A stretch of DNA of 56,080 bases from NCBI RefSeq assembly GCF_013346935.1, contig NZ_JAAEEB010000011.1:1-56080 (forward strand), read 5' to 3'. Positions 1 to 8,007 of this stretch are shown piece after piece. This stretch comes from Lactobacillus melliventris. Lineage in GTDB: Bacteria; Bacillota; Bacilli; Lactobacillales; Lactobacillaceae. A program made the position numbers and the translations under genes. The first letter of the stretch is position 1, and each line of letters opens with the position of its first letter. The notes under the pieces are model-generated. The model was given only the letters and a program-made list of their open reading frames with translations, was not told the DNA's origin and did not search any database.

Positions 1-142
1 GGATCAAATACTACAATCAAGCTAGAATTAGGCACACGCTAAAAGGCCGCACCCCGATTGAATATCGGAATACGGCCTTAGCGAATATGAAATAATGTTA
101 ACGTCCAATTCTAGGGGTTAACTTCACCGTCCGGTCTTTTTT
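1..142 (+). ncRNA. 3' part of a structured RNA, possibly 6S-like, with terminator
   Basis: The bases fold into a nested rod. CTAGAATT (22-29) pairs with AATTCTAG (107-114), GCTAA..GGCCG (38-49) pairs with CGGCCTTAGC (73-82), and CCGAT (54-58) pairs with ATCGG (64-68). A large asymmetric internal loop lies between the outer and inner helices. The segment ends in CCGTCCGGTC followed by a T-run at 137-142, so the outermost 5' strand probably lies before the window. A long hairpin with an internal bubble and a 3' T-run resembles 6S RNA, but this is inference from shape only. No open reading frame explains the segment. It converges on the minus-strand kinase gene. Confidence 0.4.
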
Positions 143-152
143 ATTTTTAAAT

Positions 153-1067
153 TTAATGACTAGTAAAGTAGCGGTAGTCCTTGCTTTTATCAAAGATAAC
201 ACCACGAGCATTTTCACCGTTAGAAATTGAAAATTGGGCTTGTGGATATTTTTCATGAACTTTGTCTTCTAAGAAGTTACGCAACATTTGGTTATTGGCG
301 AGTACAGAACCAGTCAGCGCAATTTTCATTGGCTTAGGCTCTTCATACCGGTCCATTCCGATTGTAATATCTCTTGCAAGCAGTTCAGCTTGCTCTTTTA
401 TTACAGCCGAAGCAAAAGGATCACCTTTATCAGCTAATTGTGCCACGCTCACAGCCATTGAGGCAAAATCAGAATTGCTGGTTTTATAAAACTTGGCAGT
501 AGCATCATTTAAATTATCGACTTTAAACAGTTTATTAAACATGCCAATTAATTCGTTGTCTTCTCGTTTATCCCAACTAAGTAAAGCAGATTTTAAAGCA
601 CTTAGAGAGATAGCATAGCCTGAGCCTTCATCACCTAAAATGGAACCATAGCCACCCGTGGTGATAATGCTGCCATGCTGTAAGCCATTGAAAACGGAAC
701 CAGTACCAGCAATAACCAGACCACCATCTTCTCCTTCAAGGCCATTATAAAGAGCCAGGAGAGAGTCGGTAACTGCTCTGGTTGGCAGATTATCAACCTT
801 GGCAGAGATTTCAGCGGCTACTTCTGGCGCGTGACCGATAACTGATAAACCAGCCATTCCACAGAGAATCCGTTGACAATCTCCATCAATTTCATCAACT
901 AATTCGTTGATTGCTTTTGTGATGTTAGTAATGGCATTATTATAGTCCGTATTTACTTGTCCAGGACCGGCTTGAGCCTCTGCTAGTTTTTGCCCCTTTA
1001 AGTCATAAGCTATTGCTGTAGTATGCGTTCCTCCAGCATCAACTCCAATAAGATATTTAAGTGTCAT
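153..1067 (-). CDS. BadF/BadG/BcrA/BcrD-family kinase, probable N-acetylglucosamine kinase
   Basis: A 304-residue protein of the ASKHA (actin/hsp70/sugar kinase) fold. The N-terminal phosphate-binding loop reads IGVDAGGTHT (residues about 7-16), and a second glycine-rich loop, VIAGTGSVFNG, lies near residue 118. TGGYGSILGDEGSGY near residue 137 is typical of GlcNAc kinase-like members that phosphorylate amino sugars with ATP in the cytoplasm. ATG at 1067 is preceded by AGAAAGAAGA on the minus strand. The gene stands alone, convergent with the structured RNA at 1-142 and divergent from the PBP gene, so genomic context does not fix the substrate. The family also holds dehydratase activators, but the Cys ligands those carry are not evident here. 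Family is secure; substrate is inferred. Confidence 0.75.
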   Translation of the reverse strand: MTLKYLIGVDAGGTHTTAIAYDLKGQKLAEAQAGPGQVNTDYNNAITNITKAINELVDEIDGDCQRILCGMAGLSVIGHAPEVAAEISAKVDNLPTRAVTDSLLALYNGLEGEDGGLVIAGTGSVFNGLQHGSIITTGGYGSILGDEGSGYAISLSALKSALLSWDKREDNELIGMFNKLFKVDNLNDATAKFYKTSNSDFASMAVSVAQLADKGDPFASAVIKEQAELLARDITIGMDRYEEPKPMKIALTGSVLANNQMLRNFLEDKVHEKYPQAQFSISNGENARGVIFDKSKDYRYFTSH

Positions 1068-1279
1068 AGTTTGATCTTCTTTCTATATTTTATCCCACTT
1101 TTATTTTATTACATTTAGAAAAAATACTGAAGATTTTTCGCAAAAGTATTTGTGTGCAGTTTTGGCCTTACTGGTCAACAAGTATTCTATCTTAAAGTTT
1201 TTCCAAAACGTTACCATCTCAATAGATTTGTACTCTAGTTTTTGTTAAAATTACACTAGTTTAGTGAGGTTGAGGCTAA

Positions 1280-3379
1280 GTGAATTTTTTCAAGAAAAAA
1301 CTGAAAACTAAAAATAATAATGCCAAAAAACAAGCTTCTACTCCAATCAGAATGAAGATAATTTTGGGTATCATTTTTGTTCTTTTTGCGGCTTTGATTG
1401 GACAGCTGGCTTATTTACAAATAGGTTATGGCTCGCGCTTTAAAGCTGAAGTACAAAAATCTAATTCGGCTATAGTTTCCAGTCAAGTTCCCCGCGGTGT
1501 TATGTATGACAATAAAGGCCGTGTACTGGTAGGAAATAAGGCTAAAAATGCCATTACTTATACCAAAAGCGTTTCAACTACAACTGAGGATATCTATGCA
1601 ATTTCCAACTCTCTTAGTCATTATATTTCTATCAAGGATGAGCAGCCGACTGAACAACAAGTAATTGATTATTATTTGGCAAATAAGGAAAATAGTGCAA
1701 AAGAATCTGCCAAAGTTCCTAAATCCGTCAGAGCTACTCAGGATGACAATTTAATTAATCAAAAAATCCAAGAACAGGTTAGTGCAGAACACATTAAGCT
1801 GAATGCACGTGAGAAAACAGCGGCATTAATTTATAATAAAATTTCTGGTGCTTATACTCTTTCTACAATCTATATTAAAAATAATCATTTAACAGATAAA
1901 GAAATTGCGCAGGTGGGTGAGCACCTTTCAGAGCTTCCTGGTGTGGGTATTGGAACTGATTGGCAAAGATCTTATCCTAATGGTTCGTCTATTCGCAGTA
2001 TTATTGGTTCTGTATCAACAGAAAAAGCCGGCTTGCCTAGTGATAACTTACAATATTACTTAACAAATGGTTATTCGCGCAATGATCGGGTAGGCACATC
2101 GTATTTGGAAGAAAAATATGAACCCCTGCTCAAAGGAACTAAATCAACCAGCAAAGTTTGGACTAAGAATTCAGGAGATATTGAACAGTCAAAAGCGGTT
2201 TATTCCGGGCAGGCTGGGGCAAGTTTAGTTTTGACCCTTGATGCTCAATATCAAAAACAGGTTCAAAGTTCATTAGAAAAAATCTATGCTTCTGCCATTG
2301 GGTCAGGTGCCGCTCACTATTCAAATGGTGCATATGCCATTGCTATGAATCCTAAAACTGGCGCAATTTTGGCTATGGCGGGAATCAGTCGTGACCCTAA
2401 GAAAAATAAAACTACCAATAATGCACTAGGCGTTATTAATCAATCGTTTGTCATGGGTTCGGCAGTTAAAGGCGCAATGGTAAGTGGCGGATTAATAAAT
2501 AAAGTAATTACTCCTACCAATAATGTAATGCCTGATACCCCTGTTTATTTACCTAGTACGCCGGTCAAAAAGTCAGTCTATCCAATTGGTACTTTTAGCG
2601 CTTTAGACGCTGAAACTGCCCTAGAAGTTTCCAGTAATATTTACATGATGCATTTGGCAATGAAATGGGTTAATGCGTCTTATGTTCCTAAAATAAAGAT
2701 CACTATGCCTCAAACAGCCTTTGAAACTTTGCGCCATAATTTTAATATGTTTGGTTTGGGTCAAAAGACAGGAATTGATTTACCGGGAGAGATATCGGGT
2801 ATTCAAGGTAGATCATTCAATGATCAGGGATTAGTTCTTTCTGGTTCTGTACTTGACTTATCATATGGTAACTATGATGCTTACACGCTTATCCAAATGG
2901 CACAATATGTTTCAACTATAGCCAATGGTGGCTATCGCATGCAGCCTTATGTGGTGCAATCGGTTGGTAGAACGGCAAATAATGGTAAAAAAGTTTACAT
3001 TGACTATGACAAAAAGCCTCAAGTACAATTACGCATACCTTGGACTCAAGATGAGCTTAACATTATCAGACAGGGCTTTTGGCGTGTTGTTCATGGTACA
3101 AATTCCTGGGGTACTGCTCATAAACTGAAAAAAGTAAAACCATCTATCTCGGGAAAGTCGGGAACAGCCCAAACTTTTTATTACGATCCCGATAATCCTA
3201 ACCAGAAAAATCCACCAGAACTAGTTAATGCTACTTTTGTTGGTTATGCACCATCAAATAACCCTGAGATTGCTACAGCTGTGATTTTTCCCGGACTGGA
3301 TCCCAAATTGGAAGGATCCTATACATTACAAATGACCAAAGCTATGGTACAGGACTACTTTAAATTACATAAAAAATAG
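1280..3379 (+). CDS. pbp2: Class B penicillin-binding protein 2 (elongation-type transpeptidase)
   Basis: A 699-residue peptidoglycan DD-transpeptidase anchored by one N-terminal transmembrane segment (residues about 25-48, after a Lys-rich cytoplasmic head). A PBP dimerisation domain follows, then the catalytic domain with the three penicillin-binding motifs in order: SAVK (within MGSAVKGAM), SSN (EVSSNIYMM) and KSGTAQ. There are no PASTA repeats, which separates it from PBP2x-type division enzymes and favours an elongasome PBP2b role; that choice is inference. The start is GTG at 1280 with GAGGTTGAGG just upstream. It precedes rpmG and the cyclo-ligase gene, an order common in lactobacilli. 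Confidence 0.9.
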   Translation: MNFFKKKLKTKNNNAKKQASTPIRMKIILGIIFVLFAALIGQLAYLQIGYGSRFKAEVQKSNSAIVSSQVPRGVMYDNKGRVLVGNKAKNAITYTKSVSTTTEDIYAISNSLSHYISIKDEQPTEQQVIDYYLANKENSAKESAKVPKSVRATQDDNLINQKIQEQVSAEHIKLNAREKTAALIYNKISGAYTLSTIYIKNNHLTDKEIAQVGEHLSELPGVGIGTDWQRSYPNGSSIRSIIGSVSTEKAGLPSDNLQYYLTNGYSRNDRVGTSYLEEKYEPLLKGTKSTSKVWTKNSGDIEQSKAVYSGQAGASLVLTLDAQYQKQVQSSLEKIYASAIGSGAAHYSNGAYAIAMNPKTGAILAMAGISRDPKKNKTTNNALGVINQSFVMGSAVKGAMVSGGLINKVITPTNNVMPDTPVYLPSTPVKKSVYPIGTFSALDAETALEVSSNIYMMHLAMKWVNASYVPKIKITMPQTAFETLRHNFNMFGLGQKTGIDLPGEISGIQGRSFNDQGLVLSGSVLDLSYGNYDAYTLIQMAQYVSTIANGGYRMQPYVVQSVGRTANNGKKVYIDYDKKPQVQLRIPWTQDELNIIRQGFWRVVHGTNSWGTAHKLKKVKPSISGKSGTAQTFYYDPDNPNQKNPPELVNATFVGYAPSNNPEIATAVIFPGLDPKLEGSYTLQMTKAMVQDYFKLHKK

Positions 3380-3461
3380 AATTTTGTTAATATTACTGGT
3401 AATAATAATAGAAAAATGCTAAGATAATACAGTCAGAATAAAAGCGTAGGTGGTGAAAGAA

Positions 3462-3611
3462 ATGGCAGATAACATCATTTTGGAATGCACCGAATGTGGC
3501 GATAGAAGTTACTTATCTAAGAAAAACAAGCGTAAGCATCCGGAACGTTTAAGTTTGAAGAAGTATTGCCCAGTTGAAAGACATACTACTCTTCATCGTG
3601 AAACTAAGTAA
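3462..3611 (+). CDS. rpmG: 50S ribosomal protein L33
   Basis: A 49-residue ORF starting [17 protein letters not shown] and ending [11 protein letters not shown], a clear bL33. The first zinc-knuckle pair (Cys9, Cys12) is intact. In the second pair only Cys36 remains (KYCPVERHT), so the C-x-x-C/C-x-x-C site is incomplete. Many Firmicutes carry several L33 paralogues that differ in cysteines and respond to zinc supply; a fully cysteine-free copy may exist elsewhere, which is inference. GGTGGTGAAAG precedes the ATG. It is followed directly by an intrinsic terminator. Confidence 0.95.
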   Translation: MADNIILECTECGDRSYLSKKNKRKHPERLSLKKYCPVERHTTLHRETK

Positions 3612-3621
3612 TAAACTAATA

Positions 3622-3653
3622 TAGTAGGAGCCTATGCTCCTGCTATTTTTTAT
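3622..3653 (+). terminator. Intrinsic terminator after rpmG
   Basis: A TAGTAGGAGC / GCTCCTGCTA stem with a CTAT loop is followed by six T. It lies between rpmG and the cyclo-ligase gene, so the latter probably relies on read-through or a promoter nearby. Confidence 0.85.
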
Positions 3654-3664
3654 ATGGAAGAATC

Positions 3665-4237
3665 ATGACAAAAAAAGAAATAAGACAACAACAAATTGAA
3701 AATTTGAGCAAATTTGCTGAAACGGCAGAAAAAGATGCTGAAGATCAGGTTTTGCTTAAAAGTATTATGAACTCTGAGATCATTAGTAATTGTCAAAGCA
3801 TTGGCATAACCTCCTCCTTGAGTTATGAAGTTGACACTTCAGGTTTGATTGCTCAGTTATGGGATCAAGGTAAGGACGTTTACTTAGCACGTGCAAATGA
3901 TAATGCTGAACGTACTCAAGATTTTATCTATTATAGTTATATGACGAAATTAACCAAGTCAAAGTTTGGTGTTGAAGAAGTAAATGAGCCGAATGCTCAA
4001 ATCAACAATGATTTAGATCTGATTATTGTTCCTGGACTAGCCTTTGCCTTGGATTCACATCAACGTTTGGGGTTTGGCGGAGGTTATTATGACCGCTTTT
4101 TGTCAAAGCATCCTAATTCTAAAACGGTAGCTTTGGCTAATTCCAAGATGATTTTTAAGACAGCTCCCTGGAAAGTGGAAGCGACCGATATAGCTATTCA
4201 AACAATTATTACTCCGGAATCCATTCTAAAGAATTAA
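3665..4237 (+). CDS. 5-formyltetrahydrofolate cyclo-ligase
   Basis: A 190-residue member of the 5-FTHF cyclo-ligase family (YqgN/FAU1), which converts 5-formyl-THF to 5,10-methenyl-THF with ATP. The diagnostic C-terminal signature PGLAFALDSHQRLGFGGGYY followed by DRFL is present (residues about 121-145). The basic N-terminus (KKEIRQQQ) is also typical. GGAAGAATC precedes the ATG. It starts a tight run with the rhomboid gene (11-base gap) and yqgQ. FolD, encoded at 38199-39050, acts on the same one-carbon pool. Confidence 0.92.
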   Translation: MTKKEIRQQQIENLSKFAETAEKDAEDQVLLKSIMNSEIISNCQSIGITSSLSYEVDTSGLIAQLWDQGKDVYLARANDNAERTQDFIYYSYMTKLTKSKFGVEEVNEPNAQINNDLDLIIVPGLAFALDSHQRLGFGGGYYDRFLSKHPNSKTVALANSKMIFKTAPWKVEATDIAIQTIITPESILKN

Positions 4238-4248
4238 TTGAGGCTATA

Positions 4249-4929
4249 ATGAATCAGCGACAAAACCTGAAAAGTTGTTACATAACCGTCAGTATATTGG
4301 CCGTCCTTTTACTAGTCTTTTTAATTGAAACGGCTATTGGTGGTTCAGAAAATATTTATGTTTTAATGAAAATGGGAGCCATGAAAAATGATGCCGTTGT
4401 CATAGGTAATCAGTGGTGGCGTCTATTTACGGCTCAATTTTTGCATATGGGAATTATGCATCTGGTCTCTAACGCGGTTATGATCTATTATCTTGGAATG
4501 TACATGGAAACCATTATTGGTCATTGGCGCTTTTTAATAATATACCTTCTTTCTGGTATAGGTGGTAACTTATTAAGCTTAGCCTGGGGCAGTGATAATG
4601 CTATTAGTGCCGGCGCTTCAACAGCCTTATTTGGATTATTTGGTGCTATGACCGCAATTGCTTTGCAAAATCGGTCCAACCCTATTTTGGTGTATCTTGG
4701 CAAACAATCATTTTGGCTGGCTTTAATTAATATAGTAATTGATTTGTTTGCACCTAATATTGATATACCTGGTCACATTGGCGGATTCGCTATGGGATTT
4801 TTAGTTGCAGTAATTCTGGGTGAAAAAACGTTAAGGCAATACTCAGTTAAAAAACGTGTTATCGCTCTTTGTTTACTAATTATTTATTGTGTAGCAACTG
4901 TCAGGATGGGCATGGTAATCAATTTATAA
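4249..4929 (+). CDS. Rhomboid-family intramembrane serine protease
   Basis: A 226-residue polytopic membrane protein with about six or seven hydrophobic segments. It has the rhomboid hallmark HMGIMHLVSN in the second segment, the catalytic GAS in GASTALFGLFGA (Ser about 124) and the catalytic His in GHIGGFAMGF (about 176). It lacks the long soluble N-terminal domain of B. subtilis GluP (YqgP), so it is a minimal rhomboid. Family enzymes cleave transmembrane substrates within the bilayer; the substrate here is unknown. Its stop codon overlaps the yqgQ start (TAATG), as in the B. subtilis glcK-yqgQ-yqgP neighbourhood. Confidence 0.9.
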   Translation: MNQRQNLKSCYITVSILAVLLLVFLIETAIGGSENIYVLMKMGAMKNDAVVIGNQWWRLFTAQFLHMGIMHLVSNAVMIYYLGMYMETIIGHWRFLIIYLLSGIGGNLLSLAWGSDNAISAGASTALFGLFGAMTAIALQNRSNPILVYLGKQSFWLALINIVIDLFAPNIDIPGHIGGFAMGFLVAVILGEKTLRQYSVKKRVIALCLLIIYCVATVRMGMVINL

Positions 4930-5147
4930 TGAAAACTTTGTATGATGTGCAGCAACTTCTTGAAAAATATGGTATTTTTGTTCATGTAGGCAAAAGAATC
5001 TGGGACATTGAGTTGATGGCACTTGAACTTGACAACATTAATCATTCACACTTAATTGACCAGCATGATTATTTAGTCGCTAAATTAATATTGCGACGTG
5101 AATATGAGTATGAAGAACGCCACAATAAAGATAAGCATAAATATTAG
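4929..5147 (+). CDS. yqgQ: YqgQ family protein (DUF910)
   Basis: A 72-residue cytoplasmic protein starting MKTLYDVQQLLEKYGIFVHV, typical of the YqgQ/DUF910 family, a small helical protein of unknown role found beside rhomboid and glucokinase genes in Firmicutes. The ATG overlaps the rhomboid stop (TAATG), which supports this start over a longer frame reaching back to 4869 inside the rhomboid gene. The C-terminus is charged (RREYEYEERHNKDKH). No catalytic motif is visible. Confidence 0.88.
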   Translation: MKTLYDVQQLLEKYGIFVHVGKRIWDIELMALELDNINHSHLIDQHDYLVAKLILRREYEYEERHNKDKHKY

Positions 5148-5197
5148 ATTGTTTATGTGCAGCAGTTTTTAAAATTTTAGTGGGAGAAATACAACTT

Positions 5198-5602
5198 ATG
5201 TCATCTTTTTTACTTATTCTAGACGTAGTTTTAATTGTTATCATATTAGCTTTTGTGGCAGTTTGGCTATGGAATAAAATACAAACTAAACGCTTGGGTA
5301 ATGGAGATTTAACCAACGAAGAATTTAATAAAGGAATGCGTAAAGCGCAAGTGGTAGATTTACGTGAAAAAGCTCCTTTTAAACGAAAACATATTGATGG
5401 AGCCAGAAACTTGCCTTACACAATGCTTAAATACCAATATACTGAATTGAGAGCAGATTTACCTGTTTATTTGTACTCCGACTCTTTATCAGTTACTTTA
5501 CGTGCTGCCAGATTTTTACAAAAAAAGCATTTTTCTTCAATTAAATGGTTGAAGAATGGTTTTGATGAGTGGGATGGACGCACCAAGAAATCTAAATATT
5601 AA
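5198..5602 (+). CDS. Membrane-anchored rhodanese-like protein lacking the catalytic cysteine
   Basis: A 134-residue protein with one N-terminal transmembrane segment (residues about 3-24) and a rhodanese fold of the YqhL type (VVDLREKAPFKRKHIDGARN, then PVYLYSDS and WLKNGFDEWDG). The active-site loop that normally begins with Cys reads YSDSLSVTLRAARF, so the sulfur-carrying cysteine is absent and sulfurtransferase activity is unlikely. The ATG at 5198 is preferred over an in-frame GTG at 5180 because GGGAGAA (5182-5188) sits at ribosome-binding distance. Neighbours suggest a housekeeping role, but the function is unknown. Confidence 0.82.
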   Translation: MSSFLLILDVVLIVIILAFVAVWLWNKIQTKRLGNGDLTNEEFNKGMRKAQVVDLREKAPFKRKHIDGARNLPYTMLKYQYTELRADLPVYLYSDSLSVTLRAARFLQKKHFSSIKWLKNGFDEWDGRTKKSKY

Positions 5603-5604
5603 AT

Positions 5605-5643
5605 AAAAAACATGTTTGTTGCACTGATCAAACGTGTTTTTTC
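5605..5643 (+). terminator. Intrinsic terminator between rhodanese and miaA
   Basis: A CATGTTTG / CAAACGTG stem flanked by an A-run and six T. It covers the first ATG of the longest miaA frame (5612), which argues that translation starts further downstream. Confidence 0.7.
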
Positions 5644-5671
5644 TATGTTATTCATGAATGAGAATGTGATT

Positions 5672-6592
5672 ATGCAAAAAGTTTTAGCTCTCGTCGGGCC
5701 GACAGCTATTGGTAAAACTGCTTTGGCAATTGAGCTTGCTCAGAAAATTAATGCCGAAATAATTTCAGGTGATTCCATGCAGGTCTACAGAGAGGTCGCA
5801 ATTGGAACCGCTAAGGCAACTCCTACAGAACAAAAATTAGTACCACATTATTTGGTCGACACTCAAACAATTTTTAAACCTTATTCAGTAGTTGATTTTG
5901 TCACGCAAGCAGAAAAAGCTATTGAGCAAATAGTGCAGAAAAATAAAGTGCCTCTGTTGGTTGGCGGCACGGGCTTTTACGTTAATGCTTTGCTTAATAA
6001 AATGCAATTAGGTGAGCCGAGTAAAGAAAGTGCAGCTATATCAGATAAATGGCAGGACTACTTAAATAAAACTGATCAGGCGGAGCTTTGGCGAGAACTA
6101 AAAAAACGCGATCCAGTAGCTGCTCAAAAAATTCCGTTAAACAATTCACGTAGAGTTTTAAGAGCTTTAACGGTAATTGATCGTACAGGACATAAGTTTT
6201 CAGAACAACAGGATAAAATTGAACCGCGATACCAGTATTTTATTATTGGATTAAATTCTGCACGTCCAGAAATTTACTCTAGGATTAATAAACGTGTTGA
6301 TCAAATGATGGACGAGGGCTTACTTGACGAGGCCCATTTTGTCTATCAAAATCGTGACCAAGAATATACTATTTTACAGGCTATTGGCTATAAAGAATTT
6401 TTTCCTTATTTTGCTGGTCAGGATAATCTGGAAAATTGTATTAAAAATTTAAAAAGAGCTTCAAGAAGATATGCTAAAAGACAGCTGACATATTTTCACC
6501 ACCAGTTACCCGTTTACTGGTTTGATCCTTTAGCTGATGCAAATTGTGTGCAAGAGATTTTACAGAAAGTTGAGGAATGGTTAAATGAATAA
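5672..6592 (+). CDS. miaA: tRNA dimethylallyltransferase
   Basis: A 306-residue enzyme that transfers dimethylallyl to A37 of tRNAs reading UNN codons. It has the P-loop GPTAIGKT (residues about 9-16), the substrate motif SGDSMQVYREVAIGTAKAT, and VGGTGFYVNALL. Length fits the family. The frame can be extended to 5612 or 5654, but 5612 lies inside a terminator hairpin. From ATG 5672 the protein begins MQKVLALVGPTA, the usual MiaA N-terminus; 5654 remains possible, since neither has a strong ribosome site. The 3' end overlaps the ynbB start by 8 bases. Confidence 0.93.
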   Translation: MQKVLALVGPTAIGKTALAIELAQKINAEIISGDSMQVYREVAIGTAKATPTEQKLVPHYLVDTQTIFKPYSVVDFVTQAEKAIEQIVQKNKVPLLVGGTGFYVNALLNKMQLGEPSKESAAISDKWQDYLNKTDQAELWRELKKRDPVAAQKIPLNNSRRVLRALTVIDRTGHKFSEQQDKIEPRYQYFIIGLNSARPEIYSRINKRVDQMMDEGLLDEAHFVYQNRDQEYTILQAIGYKEFFPYFAGQDNLENCIKNLKRASRRYAKRQLTYFHHQLPVYWFDPLADANCVQEILQKVEEWLNE

Positions 6593-7838
6593 TTGGCCAA
6601 AAGAATTACAAGAAATTGTAAGTGATATTGATAAAAAGATTGAGCCGCAGCTGGCAAAAATTGAGCAAAACATTCTTTTTAATCAAAATAAAGTTTTGCA
6701 GGCGTTTAAAGATAAAGCAGTAGCAGAATCGGATTTGATTGGCAGTACCGGTTATGGCTCCGATGACAGTGGACGAGATAAACTTGATCGTATTTATGCC
6801 CAAATTTTTCATACGGAAGATGCTTTAGTACGTTCACAGTTTGTTTCTGGTACCCACACTTTGGCTACAGCCATGGCTGGTAATTTATTGCCAGGTGATG
6901 AATTAACGTACTTAACCGGTATGCCTTATGACACTTTGCAACAAGTTATCGGAATTGCCGGTAATGGCAGGGGCAGTTTAAAAGCATATGGAGTAAAATT
7001 CTCTCACGTTGATTTATTACCCGATGGCAGCGTTGATTTTGCTTCTGCCCGCAAATTGCTTGCAGATCATCAACCTAAAATGGTAGTCATCCAGCGTTCA
7101 CGTGGTTATAATACTAGGCCTAGCTTCACTGTAAGTAAGATTAAGCCGATGATTGCTATGATTAGGGAGGTTTCACCTAAGAGCATTATTTTTGTTGATA
7201 ATTGTTACGGGGAATTTTCAGAAAAACATGAACCTACAGAATATGGTGCTGATTTAATGGCAGGCTCTTTAATCAAAAATGCTGGTGGTGGTTTAGCCAA
7301 AATTGGTGGTTATGTTGTTGGTAAGCATGAGTTGATTGAAAACACAGCGGTCCGTCTTACAGCTGGCGGAATAGGTAGAGAAGAAGGTGCCAGCTTAAAT
7401 AACAATTTAGATTATTTTGAAGGCTTGTTTATATCTCCGAGCGTTACTGGCAATGCCATTAAAGGTGCAATATATGCGTCTGCACTTTTAGAAAAGATGG
7501 GGTTAGAAGTTTCTCCTAAATGGAATGAAGACAGAACTGACTTAATTCAAACCGTTATTTTCCATAATAAAGATAAAATGATTAGGTTCGCTAAAGCTTT
7601 ACAGGAAAACTCGCCCATTAATTCATTTGTGGATCCGATACCAAGTAATGACACCGGTTATGAGGATCAGGTAATCATGGCAGATGGATCCTTCGTTGAG
7701 GGTGCCAGCATAGAATTTTCAGGAGATGGCCCAATCAGGCCACCATATGCTTTATATATGCAGGGTGGATTGACCTATGCCCATGTGAAAATAGCGATTA
7801 CTAATGCAGTTAACGAATTATTTTTTGAAAACAAATAA
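6585..7838 (+). CDS. ynbB: YnbB-type PLP-dependent enzyme (methionine gamma-lyase / aluminium resistance family)
   Basis: A 417-residue fold-type I PLP enzyme. The segment VSGTHTLATAMAGNLLPGDE lies in the PLP-phosphate region, and the likely Schiff-base lysine is in MAGSLIKNAGGGLAKIGGY (about residue 228). The family is annotated as methionine gamma-lyase-like or aluminium resistance protein; its true substrate is not settled. It is translationally coupled to miaA (8-base overlap). In many Firmicutes the order is ynbB-glnR-glnA; here glnA follows directly and glnR is absent. Confidence 0.88.
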   Translation: MNNWPKELQEIVSDIDKKIEPQLAKIEQNILFNQNKVLQAFKDKAVAESDLIGSTGYGSDDSGRDKLDRIYAQIFHTEDALVRSQFVSGTHTLATAMAGNLLPGDELTYLTGMPYDTLQQVIGIAGNGRGSLKAYGVKFSHVDLLPDGSVDFASARKLLADHQPKMVVIQRSRGYNTRPSFTVSKIKPMIAMIREVSPKSIIFVDNCYGEFSEKHEPTEYGADLMAGSLIKNAGGGLAKIGGYVVGKHELIENTAVRLTAGGIGREEGASLNNNLDYFEGLFISPSVTGNAIKGAIYASALLEKMGLEVSPKWNEDRTDLIQTVIFHNKDKMIRFAKALQENSPINSFVDPIPSNDTGYEDQVIMADGSFVEGASIEFSGDGPIRPPYALYMQGGLTYAHVKIAITNAVNELFFENK

Positions 7839-7860
7839 TAGATAATCATAAATGTAAAGT

Positions 7861-7889
7861 AAAACTTTGGTAAAGTTTTAATATTTTTT
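7861..7889 (+). terminator. Terminator-like hairpin after ynbB
   Basis: AAAACTTT GGT AAAGTTTT, followed closely by a T-rich tract, forms a weak but recognisable intrinsic terminator between ynbB and the glnA promoter region. Confidence 0.5.
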
Positions 7890-7905
7890 GTTAGACCACT
7901 TTACA
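7889..7905 (+). promoter_or_regulatory. GlnR/TnrA-type operator upstream of glnA
   Basis: TGTTA-GACCACT-TTACA matches the GlnR/TnrA consensus TGTNA-N7-TNACA at every fixed position. It lies about 100 bases upstream of the glnA start. A TACAAT hexamer (7902-7907) overlaps its right half and could be a -10. This suggests nitrogen control of glnA by a GlnR encoded elsewhere. Confidence 0.65.
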
Positions 7906-8007
7906 ATGATTTAATCATTTGCTAATCTTATATCTAGTTTTAAATGAGGAATATAATTCCAATTAAGACTATACCAATTATTGTATGATTTTTTTAGGTG
8001 GAGAAGC

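Noticed and set aside
5612..5671. Longer N-terminus for MiaA
   Set aside because: The first ATG lies inside a terminator hairpin and the extra residues do not fit the family.
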